A stretch of 64,000 bases of DNA from Limnoperna fortunei (GCA_944474755.1 OX104118.1:68763575-68827574), one strand, 5' to 3'; shown: positions 13,291-28,300, counted from the stretch's first letter. Notes: a model not told the origin generated them from the letters alone. Made by a program: numbers and translations.

Positions 13291-13740
13291 AGGACACCAT
13301 GTAAACAGAAACTACCACTAAACAGTATTCCATTACATCATGGAAACAGAAACTACCACTAAAGAGTATTCCAGAACACCATGTAAACAGAAACTACCAC
13401 TAAAAAGTATTAGAGGATACCATTTAAACAGAAACTACCACTAAAGAGTATTCCAGGACACCATGTAAACAGAAACTACCACTAAAGAGTATTCCAGGAC
13501 ACCATGTAAACATAAACTACCACTAAAGAGTATTCCAGGACACCATGTAAACAGAAACTACCACTAAAGGGTATTCCAGGACACCATGTAAACAGAAACT
13601 ACCACTAAAGAGTATTCCAGGACACCATGTAAACAGAAACTACCACTTACGAGTATTCCAGGACACCATGTAAACAGAAACTACCACTAAAGAGTATTCC
13701 AGGACACCATGTAAACAGAAACTACCACTAAAGGGTATTC

Positions 13741-16700
13741 CAGGACACCATGTAAACAGAAACTACCACTAAAGAGTATTCCAGGACACCATGTAAACAG
13801 AAACTACCACTAAAGAGTATTCCAGGACACCATGTAAACAGAAACTACCACTAAAGAGTATTCCAGGACACCATGTAAACAGAAACTACCACTAAAGAGT
13901 ATTCCAGGACACCATGTAAACAGAAACTACCACTAAAGAGTATTCCAGGACACCATGTAAACAGAATCTACCACTAAAGAGTATTCCAGGACACCATGTA
14001 AACAGAAACTACCACTAAAGTGTATTCCAGGACACCATGTAAACAGAAACTACCACTAAAGGGTATTCCAGGACACCATGTAAACAGAATCAACCACTAA
14101 AGAGTATTCCAGGACACCGTGTAAAAAGAAACTACCACTAAAGAGTATTCCAGGACACCATGTAAACAGAAACTACCACTAAAGAGTATTCCAGGACACC
14201 ATGTAAACAGAAACTACCAGTAAAGAGTATTCCAGGACACCATGTAAACAGAAACTACCACTAAAGAGTATTCCAGGACACCGTGTAAAAAGAAACGACC
14301 ACTAAAGAGTATTCCAGGATACCATGTAAACAGAAACTACCACTAAAGAGTATTCCAGGACACCATGTAAACAGAAACTACCACTAAAGAGTATTCCAGG
14401 ACACCATGTAAACAGAAACTACCACTAAAGAGTATTCCAGGACACCATGTAAACAGAAACTACCACTAAAGAGTATTCAAGGACACCATGTAAACAGAAA
14501 CTACCACTAAAGGGTATTCCAGGACATCGTGTAAACAGAAACTACCACTAAAGAGTATTCCAGGACACCATGTAAACAGAAACTACCAGTAAAGAGTATT
14601 CCAGGACACTATGTAAACAGAAACTACCACTAAAGAGTATTCCAGGACACCATGTAAACAGAAACTACCACTAAAGAGTATTCCAGGACACCATGTAAAC
14701 AGAAACGACCACTAAAGAGTATTCCAGGACACCATGTAAACAGAAACTACCAGTAAAGAGTATTCCAGGACACCATGTAAACAGAAACTACCACTAAAGA
14801 GTATTCCAGGACACCATGTAAACAGAAACGACCACTAAAGAGTATTCCAGGACATCATGTAAACAGAAACTACCACTAAAGAGTATTCCAGGACACCATG
14901 TAAACAGAAACTACCAGTAAAGAGTATTCCAGGACACCATGTAAACAGAAACTACCACTAAAGAGTATTCCAAGACACCACGTAAACAGAAACTACCACT
15001 AAAGAGTATTCCAGGACACCATGTAAACAGAAACTACCACTAAAGAGTATTCCAGGACACCATGTAAACTAAAACTACCACTAAAGAGTATTCCAGGACA
15101 CCATGTAAACAGAAACTACCACTAAAGAGTATTTCAGGACATCATGTATACAGAAACTACCACTAAAGAGTATTCCAGGACACCATGTAAACAGAAACTA
15201 CCACTAAAGAGTATTCCAGGACACCATGTAAACAGAAACTACCACTAAAGAGTATTCCAGGACACCATGTAAACAGAAACTACCACTAAAGAGTATTCCA
15301 GGACACCATGTAAACAGAAACTACCACTAAAGAGTATTCCAGGACACCATGTAAACAGAAACTACCACTAAAGAGTATTCCAGGACACCATGTAAACAGA
15401 AACTACCACTAAAGAGTATTCCAGGACACCATGTAAACAGAAACGACCACTAAAGAGTATTCCAGGACACCATGTAAACAGAAACTACTACTAAAGAGTA
15501 TTCCAGGACACCATGTAAACAGAAACTACCACTAAAGAGTATTCCAGGACACCATGTAAACAGAAACTACCACTAAAGGGTATTCCAGGACATCGTGTAA
15601 ACAGAAACTACCAATAAAGAGTATGCCAGGACACCATGTTAACAGAAACTACCACTAAAGAGTATTCCAGGAAACCATGTAAACAGAAACTACCACTAAA
15701 GAGTATTCCAGGACACCATGTAAACAGAAACTACCACTAAAAAGTATTCCTAGACACCATGTAAACAGAAACTACCACTAAAGAGTATTCCAGGACACCA
15801 TGTAAACAGAAACTACCACTAAAGAGTATTCCAGGACACCATGTAAACAGAAACTGCCACTAAAAAGTATTCCAAGACACCATGTAAACAGAAACTACCA
15901 CTAAAGAGTATTCCAGGACACCATGTAAACAGAAACTACCACTAAAGAGTATTCCAGGACACCATGTAAACAGAAACTACCACTAAAGAGTATTCCATGA
16001 CACCATGTAAACAGAAACTACCACTAAAGAGTATTCCAGGACACCATGTAAACAGAAACTACCACTAAAGAGTATTCCAGGACACCATGTAAACAGAAAC
16101 TACCACTAAAGGGTATTCCAGGACACCATGTAAACAGAAACTACCACTAAAGAGTATTCCAGGACACCATGTAAACAGAAACTACCACTAAAGAGTATTC
16201 CAGGACACCATGTAAACAGAAACTACCACTAAAGAGTATTCCAGGACACCATGTAAACAGAAACGACCACTAAAGAGTATTCCAGGATACCATGTAAACA
16301 GAAACTACCACTAAAGAGTATTCCAAGACACCATGTAAACAGAAACTACCACTAAAGAGTATTCCAGGACACCATGTAAACAGAAACTACCACTAAAGAG
16401 TATTCCAGGACACCATGTAAACAGAAACTACCACTAAAGAGTATTCCAGGACACCATGTAAACAGAAACTACCACTAAAGAGTATTCCAGGACATCATGC
16501 AAACAGAAACTACCACTAAAGAGTATTCCAGGACACCATGTAAACAGAAACTACCAGTAAAGAGTATTCCAGGACACCATGTAAACAGAAACTACCACTA
16601 AAGGGTATTCCAGGACACCGTGTAAACAGAAACTACCACTAAAGAGTATTCCAGGACACCATGTAAACAGAAACTACCACTAAAGAGTATTCCAGGACAC

Positions 16701-19700
16701 CATGTAAACAGAAACTACCACTAAAGAGTATTCCAGGACAGCATGTAAACAGAAACTACCACTAAAAAGTATTCCTAGACACCATGTAAACAGAAACTAC
16801 CACTAAAGAGTATTCAAGGACACCATGTAAACAGAAAATACCACTAAAGAGTATTCCAGGACACCATGTAAACAGAAACTGCCACTAAAAAGTATTCCAA
16901 GACACCATGTAAACAGAAACTACCAGTAAAGAGTATTCCAGGACACCATGTAAACAGAAACTACCACTAAAGAGTATTCCAGGACACCATGTAAACAGAA
17001 ACTACCACTAAAGAGTATTCCATGACACCATGTAAACAGAAACTACCACTAAAGAGTATTCCAGGACACCATGTAAACAGAATCTACCACTAAAGAGTAT
17101 TCCAGGACACCATGTAAACAGAAACTACCACTAAAGGGTATTCCAGGACACCATGTAAACAGAAACTACCACTAAAGGGTATTCCAGGACACCATGTAAA
17201 CAGAATCAACCACTAAAGAGTATTCCAGGACACAATGTAAACAGAAACTACCACTAAAGAGTATTCCAGGACACCATGTAAACAGAAACTACCACTAAAG
17301 AGTATTCCAGGACACCATGTAAACAGAAACTACCAGTAAAGAGTATTCCAGGACACCATGTAAACAGAAACTACCACTAAAGAGTATTCCAGGACACGGT
17401 GTAAAAAGAAACGACCACTAAAGAGTATTCCAGGATACCATGTAAACAGAAACTACCACTAAAGAGTATTCCAGGACACCATGTAAACAGAAACTACCAC
17501 TAAAGAGTATTCCAGGACACCATGTAAACAGAAACTACCACTAAAGAGTATTCCAGGACACCATGTAAACAGAAACTACCACTAAAGAGTATTCCAGGAC
17601 ACCATTTAAACAGAAACTACCACTAAAGGGTATTCCAGGACATCGTGTAAACAGAAACTACCACTAAAGAGTATTCCAGGACACCATGTAAACAGAAACT
17701 ACCACTAAAGAGTATTCCAGGACACCATGTAAACAGAAACTACCACTAAAGAGTATTCCAGGACACCATGTAAACAGAAACGACCACTAAAGAGTATTCC
17801 ATGACACCATGTAAACAGAAACTACCAGTAAAGAGTATTCCAGGACACCATGTAAACAGAAACTACCACTAAAGAGTATTCCAGGACACCATGTAAACAG
17901 AAACTACCACTAAAGAGTATTCCAGGACACCATTTAAACAGAAACTACTACTAAAGGGTATTCCAGGACATCGTGTAAACAGAAACTACCACTAAAGAGT
18001 ATTCCAGGACACCATGTAAACAGAAACTACCACTAAAGAGTATTCCAGGACACCATGTAAACAGAAACTACCACTAAAGAGTATTCCAGGACACCATGTA
18101 AACAGAAACGACCACTAAAGAGTATTCCATGACACCATGTAAACAGAAACTACCAGTAAAGAGTATTCCAGGACACCATGTAAACAGAAACTACCACTAA
18201 AGAGTATTCCAGGACACCATGTAAACAGAAACGACCACTAAAGAGTATTCCAGGACACCATGTAAACAGAAACTACCAGTAAAGAGTATTCCAGGACACC
18301 ATGTAAACAGAAACTACCACTAAAGAGTATTCCAGGACACCATGTAAACAGAAACGACCACTAAAGAGTATTCCAGGACATCATGTAAACAGAAACTACC
18401 ACTAAAGAGTATTCCAGGACACCATGTAAACAGAAACTACCAGTAAAGAGTATTCCAGGACACCATGTAAACAGAAACTACCACTAAAGAGTATTCCAGG
18501 ACACCATGTAAACAGAAACTACCACTAAAGAGTATTCCAAGACACCACGTAAACAGAAACTACCACTAAAGAGTATTCCAGGACATCATGTAAACAGAAA
18601 CTACCACTAAAGAGTATTACAGGACACCATGTAAACAGAAACTACCACTAAAGAGTATTCCAGGACACCATGTAAACAGAAAAAACCACTAAAGAGTATT
18701 TCAGGACATCATGTAAACAGAAACTACCACTAAAGAGTATTCCAGGACACCATGTAAACAGAAACTACCACTAAAGAGTATTCCAGGACACCATGTAAAC
18801 AGAAACTACCACTAACGAGTATTGCAGGACATCATGTAAACAGAAACTACCACTAAAGAGTATTCCAGGACACCGTGTAAACAGAAATTACCACTAAAGA
18901 GTATTCCAGGACACCGTGTAAACAGAAACTACCAGTAAAGAGTATTCCAGGACACGATGTAAACAGAAACTACCACTAAAGAGTATTCCAGGACACCATG
19001 TAAACAGAAACTACCACTAAAGAGTATTCCAGGACACCGAGAAAACAGAAACTACCACTAAAGAGTATTCCAGGACACCATGTAAACAGAAACTACCACT
19101 AAAGAGTATTCCAGGACACCATGTAAACAGAAAGTACCACTAAAGAGTATTCCAGGACACCATGTAAACAGAAACTACCACTAAAGAGTATTCCAGGACA
19201 CCATGTAAACAGAAACTACCACTAAAGAGTATTCCAGGACACCATGTAAACAGAAACTACCACTAAAGAGTATTCCAGGACACCATGTAAACCGAAACTA
19301 CCACTAAAGAGTATTCCAGGACACCATGTAAACAGAAACTACCACTAAAAAGTATTCCAAGACACCATGTAAACAGAAACTACCGCTAAAGAGTATCCCA
19401 GGACACCATGTAAACAGAAACTACCACTAAAAAGTATTCCAGGACAGCATGTAAACAGAAACTACCACTAAAGAGTATTCCAGGACACCATGTAAACAGA
19501 AACTACCACTAAAGAGTATTCCAGGACACCATGTAAACAGAAACTACCACTAAAGAGTATTCCAGGACATCATGTAAACAGAAACTACCACTAAAGAGTA
19601 TTCCAGAACACCATGTAAACAGAAACTACCACTAAAGAGTATTCCAGGACACCATGTAAACAGAAACTACCACTAAAGAATATTCCAGGACACCATGTAA

Positions 19701-21981
19701 ACAGAAACTACCACTAAAGAGTATTCCAGGACATCATGTAAACAGAAACTACCACTAAAGAGTATTCCAGGACATCATGTAAACAGAAACTACCACTAAA
19801 GAGTATTCCTGGACACCATGTAAACAGAAACTACCGCTAAAGGGTATTCCAGGACATCATGTAAACAGAAACTACCACTAAAGAGTATTCCAGGACACCA
19901 TGTAAACAGAAACTACCACCAAAGAGTATTCCAGGACACCATGCAAACAGAAACTACCACTAAAGAGTATTCCAGGACACCATGTAAAGAGAAACTACCA
20001 CTAAAGAGTATTCCAGGACACCATGTAAAGAGAAACGACCACTAAAGAGTATTCCAGGATACCATGTAAAGAGAAACTACCAGTAAAGAGTATTCCAGGA
20101 CACCATGTAAACAGAAACTACCACTAAAGAGTATTCCAGGACACCATGTAAACAAAAACTACCACTAAAGAGTATTCCAGGACACCATGTAAACAGAAAC
20201 TACCACTAAAGAGTATTCCAGGACACCATGTAAACAGAAACTACCACTAAAGAGTATTCCAGGACACCATGTAAACAGAAACCACCACTAAAGAGTATTC
20301 CAGGACACCATGTAAACAGAAACTACCACTAAAGAGTATTCCAGGACATCATGTAAACAGAAACTACCACTAAAGAGTATTCCAGGACACCATGTAAACA
20401 GAAACTACTACTAAAGAGTATTCCAGGACACCATGTAAACAGAAACTACCACTAAAGAGTATTCCAGGACACCATGTAAACAGAAACTACTACTAAAGAG
20501 TATTCCAGGACACCATGTAAACAACTACCACTAAAGAGTATTCCGGGACACCATGTAAACAGAAACTACCAATAAAGAGTATTCCAGGACACCATGTAAA
20601 CAGAAACTACCACTAAAGAGTATTCCAAGACACCATGTAAACAGAAACTACGACTAAAGAGTATTCCAGGACACCATGTAAACAGAAACTACCACTAAAG
20701 AGTATTCCAGGACACCATGTAAACAGAAACTACCACCTAAGAGTATTCCAGGACACAATGTAAACAGAAACTACCACTTAAGAGTATTCCAGGACACCAT
20801 GTAAACAGAAACTACCACTAAAGAGTATTCCAGGACACCATGTAAACAGAAACTACCACTAAAGAGTATTCCAGGACACCATGTAAACAGAAACTACCAC
20901 TAAAGAGTATTCCAGGACACCATGTAAACAGAAACTACCACTAAAGAGTATTCCAGGACACCATGTAAACAGAAACTACCACTAAAGAGTATTCCAGGAC
21001 ACCATGTAAACAGAAACTACCACTAAAGAGTATTCCAGGACACCATGTAAACAGAAACTACCACTAAAGAGTATTCCAGGGCACCATATAAACAGAAACT
21101 ACCACTAAAGAGTATTCCAGGACACCATGTAAACAGAAACTACCACTAAAGAGTATTCCAAGACACCATGTAAACAGAAACTACCACTAAAGAGTATTCC
21201 AGGACACCATGTAAACAGAAACTACCACTAAACACCATGTAAACAGAAACTACCACTAAAGAGTATTCCAAGACACCATGTAAAGAGAATTCCAGGACAC
21301 CATGTAAACAGAAACTACCGCTAAAGAGTATTCCAGGATACCATGTAAACAGAAGCTACCACTAAAGAGTATTCCAGGACACCATGTAAACCGAAACTAC
21401 CGCTAAAGAGTATTCCTGGACACCGTGTAAACAGAAACTACCACTAAAGAGTATTCCAGACACCATGCAAACAGAAACTACCACTAAAGAGTATTCCAGG
21501 ACACCATGTAAACAGAAACTACCACTAAACAGTATTCCATTACATCATGTAAACAGAAACTACCACTAAAGAGTATTCCAGAACACCATGTAAACAGAAA
21601 CTACCACTAAAAAGTATTAGAGGATACCATTTAAACAGAAACTACCACTAAAGAGTATTCCAGGACACCATGTAAACAGAAACTACCACTAAAGAGTATT
21701 CCAGGACACCATGTAAACATAAACTACCACTAAAGAGTATTCCAGGACACCATGTAAACAGAAACTACCACTAAAGGGTATTCCAGGACACCATGTAAAC
21801 AGAAACTACCATTAAAGAGTATTCCAGGACACCATGTAAACAGAAACTACCACTTACGAGTATTCCAGGACACCATGTAAACAGAAACTACCACTAAAGA
21901 GTATTCCAGGACACCATGTAAACAGAAACTACCACTAAAGGGTATTCCAGGACACCATGTAAACAGAAACTACCACTAAAG
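13741..21981. repeat. Giant HOR copy 2 (8,207-bp register)
   Basis: Second tandem copy of the 201-monomer unit. Its first 420-450 bp pair with about 3,976-4,429 (offset 9,765; TAAAGTG 4256/14021, GAATCTACC 4202/13967) and the rest pairs with 5,988-13,774 (offset 8,207). It lacks the duplicated 38-mer. Agreement ends near 21,981: this copy reads GGGTATT and CACTATG where copy 1 reads consensus. It differs from copy 1 by occasional single substitutions. Confidence 0.85.
20508..21497. repeat. Indel cassette copy 2
   Basis: The same four deletions as at 12,301-13,290, each displaced by 8,207 bp: the 3-bp deletion in the monomer starting at 20,508, the 13-bp deletion at 21,232/21,233, the 17-bp deletion at 21,280/21,281 and the 1-bp deletion at 21,459. 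A TTCCTGG substitution near 21,416 is not in copy 1. Confidence 0.92.
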
Positions 21982-23965
21982 GGTATTCCAGGACACTATG
22001 TAAACAGAAACTACCACTAAAGAGTATTCCAGGACACCATGTAAACAGAAACTACCACTAAAGAGTATTCCAGGACACCATGTAAACAGAAACTACCACT
22101 AAAGAGTATTCCAGGACACCATGTAAACAGAAACTACCACTAAAGAGTATTCCAGTACACCATGTAAACAGAAACTACCACTAAAGAGTATTCCAGGACA
22201 CCATGTAAACAGAAACTGCCACTAAAAAGTATTCCAAGACACCATGTAAACAGAAACTACCAGTAAAGAGTATTCCAGGACACCATGTAAACAGAAACTA
22301 CCACTAAAGAGTATTCCAGGACACCATGTAAATAGAAACTACCACTAAAGAGTATTCCATGACACCATGTAAACAGAAACTACCACTAAAGAGTATTCCA
22401 GGACACCATGTAAACAGAAACTACCACTAAAGAGTATTCCAGGACACCATGTAAACAGAAACTACCACTAAAGGGTATTCCAGGACACCATGTAAACAGA
22501 AACTACCACTAAAGAGTATTCCAGGACACCATGTAAACAGAAACTACCAGTAAAGAGTATTCCAGGACACCATGTAAACAGAAACTACCACTAAAGAGTA
22601 TTCCAGGACACCATGTAAACAGAAACGACCACTAAAGAGTATTCCAGGATACCATGTAAACAGAAACTACCACTAAAGAGTATTCCAAGACACCATGTAA
22701 ACAGAAACTACCACTAAAGAGTATTCCAGGACACCATGTAAACAGAAACTACCACTAAAGAGTATTCCAGGACACCATGTAAACAGAAACTACCACTAAA
22801 GAGTATTCCAGGACACCATGTAAACAGAAACTACCACTAAAGAGTATTCCAGGACATCATGCAAACAGAAACTACCACTAAAGAGTATTCCAGGACACCA
22901 TGTAAACAGAAACTACCACTAAAGAGTATTCCAGGACACCATGTAAACAGAAACTACCACTAAAGAGTATTCCAGGACACCATGTAAACAGAAACTACCA
23001 CTAAAAAGTATTCCTGGACACCATGTAAACAGAAACTACCACTAAAGAGTATTCCAGGACACCATGTAAACAGAAACTACCACTAAAGAGTATTCCAGGA
23101 CACCATGTAAACAGAAACTACCACTAAAAAGTATTCCAAGACACCATGTAAACAGAAACTACCAGTAAAGAGTATTCCTAGACACCATGTAAACAGAAAC
23201 TACCACTAAAGAGTATTCCAAGACACCATGTAAACAGAAACTACCACTAAAAAGTATTCCTAGACACCATGTAAACAGAAACTACCACTAAAGAGTATTC
23301 CAGGACACCATGTAAACAGAAACTACCACTAAAGAGTATTCCAGGACACCATGTAAACAGAAACTGCCACTAAAAAGTATTCCAGGACACCATGTAAACA
23401 GAAACTACCACTAAAGAATATTCCAGGACACCATGTAAACAGAAACTACCACTAAAGAGTATTCCAGGACATCATGTACACAGAAACTACCGCTAAAGAG
23501 TATTCCAGGACATCATGTAAACAAACTACCAGTAAAGAGTATTCCAGGACATCATGTAAACAGAAACTACCACTAAAGAGTATTCCAGGACACCATGTAA
23601 ACAGAAACTACTAGTAAAGAGTATTCCAGGACACCATGTAAACAGAAACTACCACTAAAGAGTATTCCAGGACACCATGTTAACAGAAACTACCACTAAA
23701 GAGTATTCCAGGACATCATGTAAACAGAAACTACCACTAAAGAGTATTCCAGGACATCATGTACACAGAAACTACCGCTAAAGAGTATTCCAGGACACCA
23801 TGTAAACAGAATCTACCAGTAAAGAGTATTCCAGGACATCATGTAAACAGAAACTACCACTAAAGAGTATTCCAGGACACCATGTAAACAGAAACTACCA
23901 CTAAAGAGTATTCCAGGACACCATGTAAACAGAAACTACCACTAAAGAGTATTCCAGGACACCAT
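21500..23965. repeat. Block X, copy A (about 60 monomers)
   Basis: Defined by CCATTACATCATG (about 21,538), TTAGAGGATACCATTTAAAC (21,618), CAGTACACC (22,156), the CAGTAAAG-then-CCTAG pair (23,179) and GTACACA (23,764). These recur in the same order at 24,041, 24,117, 24,532, 25,555 and 26,140. The offset is 2,499 bp on the left and 2,376 bp on the right, so copy B lacks three monomers. The left part overlaps the end of giant copy 2, which implies block X arose from that unit. Confidence 0.78.
23508..23546. repeat. 39-bp monomer with a 2-bp deletion
   Basis: The monomer reads ACAAACTACC where the consensus has ACAGAAACTACC, a loss of GA. The phase moves by exactly 2 bp, so the next monomer starts at 23,547. 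The equivalent monomer in block X copy B (near 25,884) is full length, so this deletion is private to copy A and later than the block duplication. Confidence 0.9.
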
Positions 23966-26345
23966 GTAAACAGAAGCTACCACTAAAGAGTATTCCAGGA
24001 CACCATGTAAACAGAAACTACCACTAAACAGTATTCCATTACATCATGTAAACAGAAACTACCACTAAAGAGTATTCCAGAACACCATGTAAACAGAAAC
24101 TACCACTAAAAAGTATTAGAGGATACCATTTAAACAGAAACTACCACTAAAGAGTATTCCAGGACACCATGTAAACAGAAACTACCACTAAAGAGTATTC
24201 CAGGACACCATGTAAACATAAACTACCACTTAAGAGTATTCCAGGACACCATGTAAACAGAAACTACCACTAAAGAGTATTCCAGGACACCATGTAAACA
24301 GAAACTACCACTAAAGGGTATTCCAGGACACCATGTAAACAGAAACTACCACTAAAGGGTATTCCAGGACACTATGTAAACAGAAACTACCACTAAAGAG
24401 TATTCCAGGACACCATGTAAACAGAAACTACCACTAAAGAGTATTCCAGGACACCATGTAAACAGAAACTACCACTAAAGAGTATTCCAGGACACCATGT
24501 AAACAGAAACTACCACTAAAGAGTATTCCAGTACACCATGTAAACAGAAACTACCACTAAAGAGTATTCCAGGACACCATGTAAACAGAAACTGCCACTA
24601 AAAAGTATTCCAAGACACCATGTAAACAGAAACTACCAGTAAAGAGTATTCCAGGACACCATGTAAACAGAAACTACCACTAAAGAGTATTCCAGGACAC
24701 CATGTAAATAGAAACTACCACTAAAGAGTATTCCATGACACCATGTAAACAGAAACTACCACTAAAGAGTATTCCAGGACACCATGTAAACAGAAACTAC
24801 CACTAAAGAGTATTCCAGGACACCATGTAAACAGAAACTACCACTAAAGGGTATTCCAGGACACCATGTAAACAGAAACTACCACTAAAGAGTATTCCAG
24901 GACACCATGTAAACAGAAACTACCAGTAAAGAGTATTCCAGGACACCATGTAAACAGAAACTACCACTAAAGAGTATTCCAGGACACCATGTAAACAGAA
25001 ACGACCACTAAAGAGTATTCCAGGATACCATGTAAACAGAAACTACCACTAAAGAGTATTCCAAGACACCATGTAAACAGAAACTACCACTAAAGAGTAT
25101 TCCAGGACACCATGTAAACAGAAACTACCACTAAAGAGTATTCCAGGACACCATGTAAACAGAAACTACCACTAAAGAGTATTCCAGGACACCATGTAAA
25201 CAGAAACTACCACTAAAGAGTATTCCAGGACATCATGCAAACAGAAACTACCACTAAAGAGTATTCCAGGACACCATGTAAACAGAAACTACCAGTAAAG
25301 AGTATTCCAGGACACCATGTAAACAGAAACTACCACTAAAGAGTATTCCAGGACACCATGTAAACAGAAACTACCACTAAAAAGTATTCCTAGACACCAT
25401 GTAAACAGAAACTACCACTAAAGAGTATTCCAGGACACCATGTAAACAGAAACTACCACTAAAGAGTATTCCAGGACACCATGTAAACAGAAACTGCCAC
25501 TAAAAAGTATTCCAAGACACCATGTAAACAGAAACTACCAGTAAAGAGTATTCCTAGACACCATGTAAACAGAAACTACCACTAAAGAGTATTCCAAGAC
25601 ACCATGTAAACAGAAACTACCACTAAAAAGTATTCCTAGACACCATGTAAACAGAAACTACCACTAAAGAGTATTCCAGGACACCATGTAAACAGAAACT
25701 ACCACTAAAGAGTATTCCAGGACACCATGTAAACAGAAACTGCCACTAAAAAGTATTCCAGGACACCATGTAAACAGAAACTACCACTAAAGAATATTCC
25801 AGGACACCATGTAAACAGAAACTACCACTAAAGAGTATTCCAGGACATCATGTACACAGAAACTACCGCTAAAGAGTATTCCAGGACATCATGTAAACAG
25901 AAACTACCAGTAAAGAGTATTCCAGGACATCATGTAAACAGAAACTACCACTAAAGAGTATTCCAGGACACCATGTAAACAGAAACTACCAGTAAAGAGT
26001 ATTCCAGGACACCATGTAAAATGAAACTACCACTAAAGAGTATTCCAGGACACCATGTTAACAGAAACTACCACTAAAGAGTATTCCAGGACATCATGTA
26101 AACAGAAACTACCACTAAAGAGTATTCCAGGACATCATGTACACAGAAACTACCGCTAAAGAGTATTCCAGGACACCATGTAAACAGAATCTACCAGTAA
26201 AGAGTATTCCAGGACATCATGTAAACAGAAACTACCACTAAAGAGTATTCCAGGACACCATGTAAACAGAAACTACCACTAAAGAGTATTCCAGGACACC
26301 ATGTAAACAGAAACTACCACTAAAGAGTATTCCAGGACACCATGT
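23966..26345. repeat. Block X, copy B
   Basis: Follows copy A in tandem. Markers: CAGAAGCTAC 23,976, TTAGAGG 24,117, CAGTACACC 24,532, GTACACA 26,140. Compared with A (21,618 to 22,156) and C (36,030 to 36,568), each 538 bp, the same interval here is 415 bp, a loss of three whole monomers. Near 26,010 one monomer reads GTAAAATGAAAC, a private change. The tail from 25,966 matches the start of the window. Confidence 0.78.
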
Positions 26346-28300
26346 TAACAGAAACTGCCACTAAAGAGTATTCCAAGACACCATGTAAACAGAAACTACC
26401 ACTAAAGAGTATTCCAAGACACCATGTAAACAGAAACTAGCACTAAAGAGTATTCCAGGACACCATGTAAACAGAAACTACCACTAAAGAGTATTCCAGG
26501 ACATCATGTAAACAGAAACTACCACTAAAGAGTATTCCAGGACACCATGTAAACAGAAATTACCACTAAAGAGTTTTCCAGGACATCATGTAAACAGAAA
26601 CTACCAGTAAAGAGTATTCCAGGACACCATGTAAACAGAAACTACCACTAAAGAGTATTCCAGGACACCATGTAAACAGAAACTACCACTAAAAAGTATT
26701 CCTAGACACCATGTAAACAGAAACTACCACTAAAGAGTATTCCAGTACACCATGTAAACAGAAACTACCACTAAAGAGTATTCCAGGACACCATGTAAAC
26801 AGAAACTGCCACTAAAAAGTATTCCAAGACACCATGTAAACAGAAACTACCAGTAAAGAGTATTCCAGGACACCATGTAAACAGAAACTACCACTAAAGA
26901 GTATTCCAGGACACCATGTAAACAGAAACTACCACTAAAGAGTATTCCAGGACACCATGTAAACAGAAACTACCACTAAAGAGTATTCCAGGACACCATG
27001 TAAACAGAAACTACCACTAAAGAGTATTCCATGACACCATGTAAACAGAAACTACCACTAAAGAGTATTCCAGGACACCATGTAAACAGAATCTACCACT
27101 AAAGAGTATTCCAGGACACCATGTAAACAGAAACTACCACTAAAGGGTATTCCAGGACACCATGTAAACAGAAACTACCACCAAAGGGTATTCCAGGACA
27201 CCATGTAAACAGAATCAACCACTAAAGAGTATTCCAGGACACAATGTAAACAGAAGCTACCAATAAAGAGTATTCCAGGACACCATGTAAACAGAAACTA
27301 CCACTAAAGAGTATTCCAGGACACCATGTAAACAGAAACTACCAGTAAAGAGTATTCCAGGACACCATGTAAACAGAAACTACCACTAAAGAGTATTCCA
27401 GGACACCGTGTAAAAAGAAACGACCACTAAAGAGTATTCCAGGATACCATGTAAACAGAAACTACCACTAAAAAGTATTCCAGGACACCATGTAAACAGA
27501 AACTACCACTAAAGAGTATTCCAGGACATCATGTAAACAGAAACCACCACTAAAGAGTATTCCAGGACACCATGTAAACAGAAACTACCACTAAAGAGTA
27601 TTCCAGGACATCATGTAAACAGAAACCACCACTAAAGAGTATTCCAGGATACCATGTAAACAGAAACTACCACTAAAGAGTATTCCAGGACACCATGTAA
27701 ACAGAAACTACCAGTCAAGAGTATTCCAGGACATCATGTAAACAGAAACCACCACTAAAGAGTATTCCAGGACACCATGTAAACAGAAACTACCACTAAA
27801 GAGTATTCCAGGACACCATGTAAACAGAAACTACCACTTAAGGGTATTCCAGGACATCGTGTAAACAGAAACTACCACTAAAGAGTATTCCAGGACACCA
27901 TGTAAACAGAAACTACCAGTAAAGAGTATTCCAGGACACCATGTAAACAGAAACTACCAGTAAAGAGTATTCCAGGACACAATGTAAACAGAAACTACCA
28001 CTAAAGAGTATTCCAGGACACCATGTAAACAGAAACGACCACTAAAGAGTATTCCAGGACATCATGTAAACAGAAACTACCACTAAAGAGTATTCCAGGA
28101 CACCATGTAAACAGAAACTACCAGTAAAGAGTATTCCAGGACACCATGTAAACAGAAACTACCACTAAAGAGTATTCCAAGACACCACGTAAACAGAAAC
28201 TACCACTAAAGAGTATTCCAGGACACCATGTAAACAGAAACTACCACTAAAGAGTATTCCAGGACACCATGTAAACAGAAACTACCACTAAAGAGTATTC
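26346..28300. repeat. Satellite segment copied at about 38.6-40.4 kb and at 0.4-1.9 kb
   Basis: Variant order (GAGTTTTCC 26,573, ACAATG with GAAGCTACC 27,241, ACCGTGTAAAAAG 27,408) recurs at +12,241 bp (38,814, 39,482, 39,649). Relative to block X, where the offset is 12,036, this shows five extra monomers in the downstream copy. The left part also matches 370-1,566 at offset 25,842. It carries a local run of AAACCACCAC variants (27,540-27,760) not seen in the partners. No gene. Confidence 0.7.

Larger units (their letters stand above)
3976..13740. repeat. Giant HOR copy 1 (9,765 bp; 8,207-bp unit plus an extra 38-mer)
   Basis: From 5,988 to about 13,774 this segment agrees with 14,195-21,981 at a constant offset of 8,207 bp, shown by unique markers: CGAGAAAACA 10831/19038, the 3-bp deletion 12311/20518, the 17-bp deletion 13074/21281 and TTAGAGG 13411/21618. 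From about 3,976 to 4,429 it agrees with copy 2 at offset 9,765 instead. The difference, 1,558 bp, is exactly the 38-mer duplicated inside this copy. Offset 8,207 equals 201 monomers minus 34 bp, the sum of the four internal deletions. Single substitutions separate the copies (e.g. CTTCATGC near 8,287 against CATCATGC near 16,494). Confidence 0.85.
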
